This document shows positions 24,877-33,096 of a stretch of 64,000 bases of DNA, piece by piece (position 1 is the stretch's first letter; each line of letters opens with the position of its first letter). The notes under the pieces were generated by a model. It worked only from the letters and a program-made list of their open reading frames with translations, was not told the DNA's origin and did no database searches. This DNA is from Pukyongia salina (GTDB lineage Bacteria > Bacteroidota > Bacteroidia > Flavobacteriales > Flavobacteriaceae). The stretch covers positions 2,046,001-2,110,000 of the forward strand of contig NZ_CP027062.1 of the NCBI RefSeq assembly GCF_002966125.1, written 5' to 3'. The position numbers and the translations under genes were made by a program.

Positions 24877-25431
24877 ATGAGCAGAAAAAATAAAAAAGAT
24901 ACGGCTGTGGCCGAAGAAGAATTGAATCTCGAACAGCAGGAGACTTCAGAAAAGAAAAAAGGAAAACAGGATAAGAAAGTTGATGAGGTAGAACGTCTTA
25001 ACGCTGAATTGCAAACGGAGAAGGACCGGTACTTACGGTTATTCGCCGAATTTGAGAATTACAAGAAACGTACAGGCCGCGAACGGATAGAATTGTTTAA
25101 AACCGCGAGTCAGGATGTAATGGTATCCCTGTTACCGGTTATAGATGATTTCGACCGTGCGTTGAAGGAGATCGAAAAATCTGAAGATGACAACCTATAC
25201 AAAGGTGTTGAATTAATAAGCAATAAACTTAGAGAAACCCTAAGATCGAAAGGCCTGGAGCCGGTTGGCACCAAAGAAGGAGATACATTCGATCCCGAGA
25301 TACACGAAGCTGTCACTCAGATTCCTGCTCCTTCAGATGACATGAAGGGTAAGATAATCGATGTAATAGAAAAGGGGTATACCCTTGGGGATAAGATCAT
25401 TCGATTTCCAAAGGTTGTGATCGGACAATAA
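24877..25431 (+). CDS. grpE: Nucleotide exchange factor GrpE
   Basis: 184 aa. GrpE releases ADP from DnaK in the cytoplasm. A charged low-complexity N-terminus is followed by a long helix (VERLNAELQTEKDRYLRLFA, EFENYKKRTGRERIEL) and the C-terminal beta wing (GVELISNKLRETLRSKGLEP, FDPEIHEAVTQIPAP, GYTLGDKIIRFPKVVIG). All family blocks are intact. It is followed after 85 nt by dnaJ on the same strand; dnaK is not in the window. Confidence 0.95.
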   Translation: MSRKNKKDTAVAEEELNLEQQETSEKKKGKQDKKVDEVERLNAELQTEKDRYLRLFAEFENYKKRTGRERIELFKTASQDVMVSLLPVIDDFDRALKEIEKSEDDNLYKGVELISNKLRETLRSKGLEPVGTKEGDTFDPEIHEAVTQIPAPSDDMKGKIIDVIEKGYTLGDKIIRFPKVVIGQ

Positions 25432-25516
25432 TACTGTGATGCCCATCTTTGTTGAGAACGATGTGTGAGAAGCGAGGGCGTACGGATTAAACACCTAGAA
25501 TAATTAAACAGAAAAG

Positions 25517-26638
25517 ATGAAAGAGGACTTCTACGATATACTTGGCATTTCAAAGAATGCAACTGCGGCTGAAATAAAAAAAGCCTACAGGAAAAAGGCG
25601 ATCGAGTACCATCCCGATAAAAATCCGGGAGATGCCAAGGCAGAGGAGATGTTTAAAAAGGCTGCTGAAGCCTATGAAGTATTGAGCGATCCTGATAAAA
25701 AAGCTAGATACGACCAGTACGGCCACCAGGCATTTGAAGGCGGTGGTTTTGGTGGTGGAGGTATGAATATGGAAGATATCTTCAGCCAATTTGGGGATAT
25801 CTTCGGAAGTGCTTTTGGAGGCGGTGGCTTCGGAGGTGGATTTAGCGGTTTTGGCGGCGGTCAGCGTCGGGTTAAAGGAAGTAATCTTCGGATCAGAGTA
25901 AAATTAACTCTGGAAGAGATAGCGAATGGGGTGGATAAGAAGATCAAGGTAAAACGTAAAAAGGTAGCCCAGGGTACAACCTACAAAACCTGTACTACCT
26001 GTAACGGACAAGGCCAGGTAACCAGGATACAGAACACCATCCTGGGTAGAATGCAAACTGCGACTACCTGCTCCACCTGTGGGGGAACCGGACAAATAAT
26101 TGACAAAAAGCCAGTAAATGCCGATGCCCAGGGAATGCTGTTAACCGAAGAGACTGTATCTATAAAGATCCCTGCCGGGGTAGTAGACGGGATGCAATTG
26201 AAAGTATCTGGCAAAGGAAATGAAGCGCCAGGCGGCAATGGGATCCCGGGAGATTTATTGGTAGCCATCGAGGAACAACCACATCCTACCTTACAGCGTG
26301 AGGGGGATAATTTACATTACGATCTGTACATTAGTTTTTCGGAAGCGGTTTTAGGAACTTCAAAGGAAATAGATACCGTAACCGGGAAGGTGCGAATAAA
26401 GATCGAACCTGGGACTCAAAGTGGAAAGATCCTTAGATTACGCAAAAAGGGCGTACCAAGTATCAATAGTTATGGGACCGGGGATCTCCTGGTGCATGTA
26501 AACGTCTGGACTCCCAAATCATTAAGTAAGGAACAAAAGGATTTCTTCGAAAGTATGAGAACTGATGATCATTTTCAGCCTAAACCGGAGAAAGAAGACA
26601 AGTCGTTCTTCGAAAAGGTGAAAGATATGTTTTCATAA
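25517..26638 (+). CDS. dnaJ: Chaperone DnaJ with reduced zinc-binding region
   Basis: 373 aa. J domain 1-70 with HPD at residues 32-34, a Gly/Phe-rich region (~75-115), a cysteine region, then the CTD I/II substrate-binding domains (IKIPAGVVDGMQLKVSGKGN, VRIKIEPGTQSGKILRLRKK). Type I DnaJ normally has four CxxCxGxG repeats. Only two are present: CTTCNGQG (~159-166) and CSTCGGTG (~185-192), corresponding by flanking sequence to repeats 2 and 3. Where repeats 1 and 4 should be, the protein reads KVAQGTTYKT and VNADAQG without Cys. So zinc centre II remains and centre I is absent. Operon with grpE. Confidence 0.93.
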   Translation: MKEDFYDILGISKNATAAEIKKAYRKKAIEYHPDKNPGDAKAEEMFKKAAEAYEVLSDPDKKARYDQYGHQAFEGGGFGGGGMNMEDIFSQFGDIFGSAFGGGGFGGGFSGFGGGQRRVKGSNLRIRVKLTLEEIANGVDKKIKVKRKKVAQGTTYKTCTTCNGQGQVTRIQNTILGRMQTATTCSTCGGTGQIIDKKPVNADAQGMLLTEETVSIKIPAGVVDGMQLKVSGKGNEAPGGNGIPGDLLVAIEEQPHPTLQREGDNLHYDLYISFSEAVLGTSKEIDTVTGKVRIKIEPGTQSGKILRLRKKGVPSINSYGTGDLLVHVNVWTPKSLSKEQKDFFESMRTDDHFQPKPEKEDKSFFEKVKDMFS

Positions 26639-26680
26639 GATTATCAGCCAAATTAAATAATTTTATATATATTTGATTTG

Positions 26681-26698
26681 TCACTAATCTTTTAGTGA
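26681..26698 (+). terminator. First hairpin after dnaJ
   Basis: 7-bp stem (26681-26687 with 26692-26698), TCTT loop, followed by TAATTTTTCTTTTTC. Plausible primary terminator of grpE-dnaJ. Confidence 0.6.
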
Positions 26699-26727
26699 TA
26701 ATTTTTCTTTTTCATAGCAATTTTTTT

Positions 26728-26760
26728 CCCACCCTTTAAGTAATTTGAGGGTGGGTTTTG
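26728..26760 (+). terminator. Second terminator after dnaJ
   Basis: 8-bp GC-rich stem (26728-26735 with 26748-26755), 12-nt loop, then TTTTG. It backs up the first hairpin and may also act on the opposite strand, where a run of U would follow. Confidence 0.75.
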
Positions 26761-26956
26761 CATTTTTAAGCCATAACTGTTTACAATCGTTTTTAACAGG
26801 TAAACAGGCCGATTTTATATTAATACCGATAATTACAGGGTAAACGATCCCAATATGTGTAACGTTTTATATTCCTGGTGTACAAACTTTAATATTGCTG
26901 TTAATGGGAGTTTCAACCGTGGCAATACTATATCTTTACAATCACAAAAATAATCT

Positions 26957-27883
26957 ATGGACAATCTTTTAGTCGCGGAAAATGTTTCGAAATCTTTTGG
27001 GGAATTCAAAGCATTGAACGATGTTTCCATCGCTGTTCCAAGAGGTAGTGTTTTTGGGCTACTAGGCCCTAACGGAGCAGGCAAAACCACACTAATTCGT
27101 ATAATAAATCAGATCACCATGCCCGATACCGGGACGGTGTTACTTGATGGACACCCTCTGAAGGCGGACGACATCCGTCATATTGGCTACTTGCCCGAGG
27201 AACGAGGGCTTTACAAGTCTATGAAGGTAGGAGAACAGGCGCTCTATCTGTCTCAGTTAAAAGGTCTGTCGAGACCCGAAGCACGAAAGAGATTGAAATA
27301 CTGGTTTGAGCGTCTGGAGATAGGAGACTGGTGGAATAAAAAGATACAGGAATTGTCTAAAGGGATGGCACAGAAAATCCAGTTTGTGGTTACCGTCTTG
27401 CACGAACCCAAATTGCTCATCTTTGATGAACCCTTTAGTGGATTCGACCCCATCAATGCAAACCTTATAAAAGACGAGATTCTACGACTTAGGGACGCCG
27501 GGGCAACGGTGATTTTCTCTACCCACCGTATGGAATCGGTAGAGGAAATGTGCGATCATATTGCCCTTCTCAATCATTCTGAAAAGATATTAGATGGGAA
27601 GCTAATTGATATTAAACGTGAATATCGTGCCAACACCTACGAAATTGGCCTAATTACTCAGGACCATACCACGACCGAGAAATTAATTCGTGAACATTTC
27701 GAACTCATTCCTGCAAATTTCAAGACCATTAACGAGGAATTTCAGTGTAAAGTGAAGATCCCTGAAAACACCTCGGCAAACGAATTGGTGAATTTTTTAA
27801 CCACTAAAGGCCAGCTCACCCATTTTGTTGAAGTGGTTCCCTCAGCAAACGATATTTTTATTCAAACGGTTCAAAACAACTAA
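26957..27883 (+). CDS. ABC exporter ATP-binding protein (NatA-like)
   Basis: 308 aa. ATPase of an ABC-2 type exporter. Walker A GPNGAGKT (~37-44), signature LSKGMAQKIQFVVT (~145-158), Walker B LLIFDEPFSGFDP, switch His in STHRMESV. The ~80-residue C-terminal extension (ITQDHTTTEKLIREHFELIP) is the DUF4162-like domain seen in NatA-type proteins. The permease starts 11 nt downstream, so this is the cytoplasmic half of one transporter. The substrate is unknown; sodium or drug extrusion are possibilities from the family. Confidence 0.88.
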   Translation: MDNLLVAENVSKSFGEFKALNDVSIAVPRGSVFGLLGPNGAGKTTLIRIINQITMPDTGTVLLDGHPLKADDIRHIGYLPEERGLYKSMKVGEQALYLSQLKGLSRPEARKRLKYWFERLEIGDWWNKKIQELSKGMAQKIQFVVTVLHEPKLLIFDEPFSGFDPINANLIKDEILRLRDAGATVIFSTHRMESVEEMCDHIALLNHSEKILDGKLIDIKREYRANTYEIGLITQDHTTTEKLIREHFELIPANFKTINEEFQCKVKIPENTSANELVNFLTTKGQLTHFVEVVPSANDIFIQTVQNN

Positions 27884-27893
27884 ACATCACAGC

Positions 27894-29201
27894 ATGAATC
27901 ATCTTTCATTAATAATAAAACGGGAATATCTTACCAAGGTAAAGAACAGGGCATTTATAATCATGACCTTCTTAAGTCCGCTGATCATGGTGGGTATCTT
28001 TAGCCTTGTTGCCTATTTATCATCCATTAACAATGATAATGTACGGAATATCTCGGTTTTGGATGAGAGTGGACTTTTTATATCCGAATTTGAAAGTAGT
28101 GATAATTTAAAATATACGTTTGTGACAGGCGAGAACCTGCCGGCGGCGAAAAAAACCGTGGAAGAATCCGGAGATTACGGCCTGTTGTATATTCCGAAAG
28201 TAAATTCTCTGGACGAGTTAGCAGAACAAATCACCTTTTATTCGGAAGACTCACCTTCTATTACCGTTCTGGATAATATAGAAAATACAATTGAGGACAA
28301 GGTGAACACCATCAAATTAAAGGAGGCAGGAATGGATCCTAAAGAAATAGAAGCGTTACAAATTCGCATCGATACTAAATTGGAGACCTTCGGAGGAGAG
28401 CAAACCTCCGAATTAAGCACCTGGTTAAAGTTAGGATTTGGAGGTATGTCCGGATACCTGCTGTTTATGTTCATTATCATATACGGGAATATGATCATGC
28501 GGAGTGTTATCGAAGAGAAAACCAGCCGGATCATTGAAGTGATCATCTCGTCTGTGAAGCCTGTAAAACTACTTTTGGGTAAGATAATAGGGACTTCTCT
28601 GGCGGGAGTAACTCAGTTCCTTGCCTGGGTAATTCTCATTGGGATCTTCGCTACGGTCTTATCTTCTATTTTCGGGATCGATCCCGCAGCTGCCCAGCAA
28701 CAACAGGCACTGGAACAGGCGCAGGCATTAACCGGGAACGAAAATATGTTACAGGAATTCATGACCGAATTTTTTAAACTACCATTGCTTAACCTGGTAA
28801 TTATGTTCGTCCTCTTCTTTATAGGGGGCTACCTGCTGTATGCATCACTTTATGCGGCCATAGGCGCGGCGGTGGATAGCGAAACAGACACACAACAATT
28901 CTTATTACCCATACTAATGCCTCTCATCCTTGCTGTATATGTAGGTTTCTTTACGGTGTTCGATAATCCGCATGGGACTGTTTCACAGGTTTTCTCCTTT
29001 ATCCCATTCACCTCTCCGGTGGTTATGTTAATGCGAATTCCATTTGGTGTGCCATTGTGGCAACAAATCCTTTCTGTCGTAATTTTATTTGCTACATTTA
29101 TAGGCACTGTTTGGTTCGCCGCCAAGATCTATCGCGTTGGTATCCTCATGTATGGAAAAAAGGCGAGTTATAAAGAACTAATCAAGTGGCTTAAATATTA
29201 A
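27894..29201 (+). CDS. ABC-2 type permease (NatB-like)
   Basis: 435 aa. N-terminal TM (~20-40; IIMTFLSPLIMVGIFSLVAY), a large extracytoplasmic domain (~45-185), then five TM helices (YLLFMFIIIYGNMIMRSVIE, ITQFLAWVILIGIFATVL-type segment, LVIMFVLFFIGGYLLYASLY and so on). VIEEKTSRIIEVIISSVKP is the coupling-helix motif conserved in NatB-like permeases. ATG 27894, just after the ATPase stop, is chosen over a TTG inside the ATPase gene. It is followed by the MscS gene after 2 nt. Confidence 0.87.
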   Translation: MNHLSLIIKREYLTKVKNRAFIIMTFLSPLIMVGIFSLVAYLSSINNDNVRNISVLDESGLFISEFESSDNLKYTFVTGENLPAAKKTVEESGDYGLLYIPKVNSLDELAEQITFYSEDSPSITVLDNIENTIEDKVNTIKLKEAGMDPKEIEALQIRIDTKLETFGGEQTSELSTWLKLGFGGMSGYLLFMFIIIYGNMIMRSVIEEKTSRIIEVIISSVKPVKLLLGKIIGTSLAGVTQFLAWVILIGIFATVLSSIFGIDPAAAQQQQALEQAQALTGNENMLQEFMTEFFKLPLLNLVIMFVLFFIGGYLLYASLYAAIGAAVDSETDTQQFLLPILMPLILAVYVGFFTVFDNPHGTVSQVFSFIPFTSPVVMLMRIPFGVPLWQQILSVVILFATFIGTVWFAAKIYRVGILMYGKKASYKELIKWLKY

Positions 29202-29203
29202 GG

Positions 29204-30109
29204 ATGTTTCAGGAAGAAAACGTAACAGATACCATAGAGGAAGTTGTCACTGAAGACATTTGGGGTTCGATCAAAGAATTTCTCGAATTGGGAATTCGAT
29301 TCGGTGAAGGAGATAAGGAGATCAACATCACGGTTGGACTGCTCTTACTCATTACCGTCTCGTTTTTTGTAGCAAGTTTTGTCCTTGGGTTAATTCGTAA
29401 ACTCTTCACCCGAAGAATGAGTGAAACCGATACACTGAAATTCATCAGTGTGTTCAAGTTCATCAAATATGTAGTTTATATAATTGTTGTTTTTGCGGTA
29501 TTAAGCCTGGCTGGGATTAACATCACACCGTTCCTGGCGGCATCTGCAGCATTACTGGTTGGACTTGGTCTCGCACTACAGGAACTCTTCCAGGATGTGA
29601 TAGCCGGTATCTTTATTATCATAGATAAGTCTCTGCTTGTGGGTGATATCATAGAGGTGGAAGGTAAGGTAGGGAGAGTGATCGACATCAAGTTGAGAAC
29701 TACCCGAACTATCACCCGTGATGATAAGATCATTATTATTCCGAACCATAAATTTATTAGTGATTCCATAATAAATTATACTCAAAATCATAAAACTACC
29801 CGAGAAAGCGTTCAAGTAGGTGTGGCCTATGGAAGTGACACAAGGTTGGTAGAAAAGCTTATGTTACAATGTGTGGATACTCAAAAAGGAGTTTTAAAAA
29901 AACCCAAACCTTTTGTGCTGTTCGAGGATTTTGGAGATTCGGCATTAATTTTTAGATTGTGTTTCTTTATTAGTGATAGTTTTATCGACCCCTATATAAA
30001 GAGTGAACTTAGGTATAAGATCGATGAAGCATTCCGAACCAACGGTATCACGATTCCGTTCCCACAACGCGACGTACATATTTATCCAACCCAACCAACC
30101 GAAAAGTAA
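29204..30109 (+). CDS. Small-conductance mechanosensitive channel (MscS family)
   Basis: 301 aa. An N-terminal acidic cytoplasmic or periplasmic stretch, three TM helices (~45-65, ~90-110, TM3 ~115-140), then the MscS beta domain and C-terminal alpha/beta domain. TM3 and the pore region read FLAASAALLVGLGLALQELF then QDVIAGIFIIIDKSLLVGDI, the MscS hallmark. The beta domain has VEGKVGRVIDIKLRTTRTI and IIIIPNHKFISDSIINYT. It opens under membrane tension to release solutes. Starting 2 nt after the exporter permease, it belongs to the same operon. Confidence 0.92.
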   Translation: MFQEENVTDTIEEVVTEDIWGSIKEFLELGIRFGEGDKEINITVGLLLLITVSFFVASFVLGLIRKLFTRRMSETDTLKFISVFKFIKYVVYIIVVFAVLSLAGINITPFLAASAALLVGLGLALQELFQDVIAGIFIIIDKSLLVGDIIEVEGKVGRVIDIKLRTTRTITRDDKIIIIPNHKFISDSIINYTQNHKTTRESVQVGVAYGSDTRLVEKLMLQCVDTQKGVLKKPKPFVLFEDFGDSALIFRLCFFISDSFIDPYIKSELRYKIDEAFRTNGITIPFPQRDVHIYPTQPTEK

Positions 30110-30150
30110 AGTTTTATATTATTAAGCAGTTTTCAATTATATGTATAGGA

Positions 30151-31023
30151 TTGGTATGGGCAATATTTGGCCTGTGTACCCTTTCTGCCCAGACAACAGA
30201 TCTGGCCCGACTTGAATACACGCTTATCCCGCAGGCGAATTCGGACAATAGTATAAATCGCTTCCGGGGTTTTGTAAATTTTCCTATTCCTTTAGAATGG
30301 GATGGGAGCTACCTGGTCCCGGGTTTGGAGTACCGGAATGTGGATCTTGATATCGAGGATCCCGTTCCATTCGATATTAAGAATGTTCAGAAATTTCAAA
30401 TGTTTCGCCTCTCGATGGGATATACCTTTAAAATGAGTAAGGCATGGCGCGTGGGTATGAAAGTAGGAGTAGAGATCGCCTCTAATTTTGAACAGAGAAC
30501 AGCTAAAGGGTCGGATCTAAGGTTCACTGGAGCAGGATATGTAATAAATGACAGAACTGCCGATTCAATTGCGAAAAAAGACAGGCTAATTATAGGGCTG
30601 CAATACAGTACTAATGCCGGAAGGCCTTTTCCAATTCCAGTTGTAAATTACTACAAGGAATTTCATCCAAATTGGTCCTACACCCTGGGGGTGCCAAAAA
30701 TGAACCTTAAGCGCACTCTAACCGATAAGCAAACGGTTCAGGCCTTTATTACCATTGATGGTTTTTTCTCAAATTTACAGAACGATCTTCCTATTAATAA
30801 CGGAACTGATATACCAGGGATGGCCGATAATATTTCGATGACGGTCGTACTTGGAGGCCTGGGATACGAATACTTTTTTAGTAGGCATTTATTATTCTAT
30901 TTTTATGGAGGTTATACCGGGTTTAATGAAATAAGATTGCGCAAAAGTAACAGGGAAACACTATATAAGATCAACGAGGAAAATACTTTCTATATTAGAA
31001 GTGGAATTAAATTCAAATTGTAA
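30151..31023 (+). CDS. DUF6268 family outer-membrane beta-barrel protein
   Basis: About 290 aa. The mature part is rich in alternating aromatic strands (LVPGLEYRNVDLDI, MFRLSMGYTFKMSKAWRVGM, LIIGLQYSTNAGRPFPIPVV, GGLGYEYFFSRHLLFYFYGG) and ends with the strand FYIRSGIKFKL, as in DUF6268/outer-membrane barrels. The start is unresolved: TTG 30151 leaves only VWAIFGLCTLSAQ before the cleavage site, while the open frame continues upstream through KFYIIKQFSIICIGL, which would complete a proper signal peptide from an ATT codon at 30118 or 30121. It is followed after 2 nt by the REC-AAA+ gene. Confidence 0.78.
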   Translation: MVWAIFGLCTLSAQTTDLARLEYTLIPQANSDNSINRFRGFVNFPIPLEWDGSYLVPGLEYRNVDLDIEDPVPFDIKNVQKFQMFRLSMGYTFKMSKAWRVGMKVGVEIASNFEQRTAKGSDLRFTGAGYVINDRTADSIAKKDRLIIGLQYSTNAGRPFPIPVVNYYKEFHPNWSYTLGVPKMNLKRTLTDKQTVQAFITIDGFFSNLQNDLPINNGTDIPGMADNISMTVVLGGLGYEYFFSRHLLFYFYGGYTGFNEIRLRKSNRETLYKINEENTFYIRSGIKFKL

Positions 31024-31025
31024 CA

Positions 31026-32189
31026 ATGTCGAAAATTTTAATTATTGAAGATGAGGCGGCTATCCGCAGGGTACTGGTAAAGATACTTTCTGAAGAAAGC
31101 GACACCTATCAGGTTATCGAATCGGAAGATGGACTTGAAGGGATTGAGCTTATAAAAAAGGAGGATTTCGATCTCATTCTTTGTGATATTAAAATGCCAA
31201 AAATGGACGGAGTTGAAGTGCTGGAAGCGGTCAAGAAGATCAAGCCCGAAATCCCCATTGTGATGATCTCTGGTCATGGAGATCTGGATACGGCTGTGAA
31301 TACAATGCGACTTGGAGCATTCGATTATATATCAAAACCTCCCGACCTCAACAGGCTACTTAATACAGTACGCATCGCCCTGGACAGGAAGGAACTCGTG
31401 GTTGAAAATAAACGACTTAAGAAAAAAGTAAGTAAGAACTACGAAATGATAGGCGAATCTCCGGCCATTGTTCAGATAAAAGAAATGATCGAAAAGGTGG
31501 CCCCTACTGAAGCAAGGGTTCTTATAACTGGCCCCAATGGTACGGGAAAGGAACTGGTTGCTCACTGGTTGCACCAGAAAAGCGAACGTGCCGGAGGGCC
31601 CTTAATAGAAGTGAACTGTGCCGCTATTCCCAGCGAACTGATAGAAAGTGAGTTGTTTGGCCATGTGAAAGGCGCTTTTACTTCGGCAAACAAGGACAGA
31701 GCCGGGAAATTTGAAGCGGCCAACGGCGGGACAATCTTTCTCGATGAAGTTGGTGATATGAGTTTATCCGCCCAGGCAAAAGTACTGAGAGCCTTACAGG
31801 AAAATAAGGTGCAAAGGGTAGGAAGCGATAAAGATATCAAGGTGGACGTACGTGTTATTGCCGCAACCAATAAAGACCTGATGAAAGAGATCGCCGAAGG
31901 AAATTTTCGTGAAGACCTTTACCATAGGTTGGCGGTGATCCTTATCAATGTTCCTTCTCTTAACGATAGGCGGGAAGATATTCCGTTACTCGTGGATTAT
32001 TTTACCCAAAAGATCGCCGATGAACACGGTACCGCCCAAAAGGTATTTACCGAAAAAGCCCTGAAAAAGTTAAAGGAATACGATTGGACGGGAAATATTA
32101 GAGAATTACGAAATGTGGTGGAAAGACTTATCATCTTAGGAAACGCCGAAGTGAGCGAAGAGGATGTAAAGCTCTTTGCCTCAAAATAA
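31026..32189 (+). CDS. Sigma-54 activator-type response regulator (REC-AAA+) without DNA-binding domain
   Basis: 387 aa. Receiver domain 1-120 with acidic pocket EDE (8-10), phospho-acceptor D54 and the conserved KPPDL; AAA+ sigma-54 interaction domain ~140-375 with Walker A GPNGTGKE (~169), a GAFTGA-like loop reading GAFTSA (~215), Walker B TIFLDEVGDM and the WTGNIRELRNVVERLIILG sensor II/R-finger end. The protein stops right there, so the Fis-type HTH found in NtrC proteins is missing. It could act from solution on RpoN holoenzyme or do another job. No kinase gene is adjacent; ppk2 follows after 6 nt. Confidence 0.9.
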   Translation: MSKILIIEDEAAIRRVLVKILSEESDTYQVIESEDGLEGIELIKKEDFDLILCDIKMPKMDGVEVLEAVKKIKPEIPIVMISGHGDLDTAVNTMRLGAFDYISKPPDLNRLLNTVRIALDRKELVVENKRLKKKVSKNYEMIGESPAIVQIKEMIEKVAPTEARVLITGPNGTGKELVAHWLHQKSERAGGPLIEVNCAAIPSELIESELFGHVKGAFTSANKDRAGKFEAANGGTIFLDEVGDMSLSAQAKVLRALQENKVQRVGSDKDIKVDVRVIAATNKDLMKEIAEGNFREDLYHRLAVILINVPSLNDRREDIPLLVDYFTQKIADEHGTAQKVFTEKALKKLKEYDWTGNIRELRNVVERLIILGNAEVSEEDVKLFASK

Positions 32190-32195
32190 AAATTT

Positions 32196-33074
32196 ATGGA
32201 TAACATTAAGAGTGAAGACTATAAGATCAGTTCGAAGGTTAGGATAAAGGACCTGAATACCTTCGAGGATTTCGATAGTGATAAGCAAACGCTATCCAGT
32301 GCCCTGAGGGAAACAAGGAAAAAGCTTGGGAAACTTCAGGATACCTTGTACGCACATGGAAAATACGCTGTATTGGTTTGTCTTCAGGGAATGGATACGG
32401 CTGGTAAAGATAGCCTTATTAGGGAAGTCTTCAAGGATTTTAATGCAAGGGGAGTTGTGGTACACAGCTTTAAAGTCCCTACTGAAATTGAGAGAAAGCA
32501 CGACTATATTTGGCGTCACTATATCGCCTTACCGGCCCGTGGCAAATTTGGAGTTTTCAACAGAACACATTACGAAAATGTTCTGGTTACCCGAGTACAT
32601 CCCGAATATATCCTTGGGGAATATCTTCCCAATGTAAATAGCACAGATGATATTGATAAAGAATTTTGGGATCGCAGGTTCGAACAGATCAATAACTTCG
32701 AAAATACTATTGCGGAGAATGGCACGCTCATTTTTAAGTTTTTTCTGAACCTATCTAAGGAAGAACAAAAAAACAGATTAATACGAAGACTCAACAAACC
32801 CGAAAAGAACTGGAAATTTTCACCCGGCGATTTAGACGAACGTGAGCTTTGGGACCAGTATATGCAATGTTATGAAGACATTCTGAACAGGTCATCTAAA
32901 CCTCACGCGCCATGGTTTGCTATTCCGGCAGATAATAAACCGGCTGCAAGATTGATAGTGGCATCCATATTGCTGCAGGAGATCTCAAAGTATAAAGACA
33001 TCAAGGAGCCGGTACTCGACCCTGAGATCAGTGCGAAGATCTCGGAGTACAAAGAGCGGCTTCAGAACGAATAA
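32196..33074 (+). CDS. ppk2: PPK2 family polyphosphate:nucleotide phosphotransferase
   Basis: 292 aa. PPK2 enzymes move phosphate between inorganic polyphosphate and NDPs or NMPs. P-loop LQGMDTAGKDSLIREVF (~65-80, GxDxxGK form), lid/Walker B blocks HSFKVPTEIERKHDYIWRHY, NRTHYENVLVTRVHPEY, and FFLNLSKEEQKNRLIRRLNK with the conserved catalytic Arg/Lys set. The length fits one-domain PPK2. It is in one transcription unit with the REC-AAA+ regulator (6-nt gap), which suggests linked stress or energy control. Confidence 0.9.
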   Translation: MDNIKSEDYKISSKVRIKDLNTFEDFDSDKQTLSSALRETRKKLGKLQDTLYAHGKYAVLVCLQGMDTAGKDSLIREVFKDFNARGVVVHSFKVPTEIERKHDYIWRHYIALPARGKFGVFNRTHYENVLVTRVHPEYILGEYLPNVNSTDDIDKEFWDRRFEQINNFENTIAENGTLIFKFFLNLSKEEQKNRLIRRLNKPEKNWKFSPGDLDERELWDQYMQCYEDILNRSSKPHAPWFAIPADNKPAARLIVASILLQEISKYKDIKEPVLDPEISAKISEYKERLQNE

Positions 33075-33096
33075 AAATTGCCCTAATTAAGAATTT

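Larger units (their letters stand above)
26639..26956 (+). other. 318-bp intergenic region between dnaJ and the ABC exporter operon
   Basis: AT-rich, no credible ORF. It holds two hairpins given separately (26681-26698 and 26728-26755). The 200 bp after the second hairpin contain only a near-match to the -7 box (TATCTTTA, about 26930) before the ABC ATPase gene. Confidence 0.6.
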
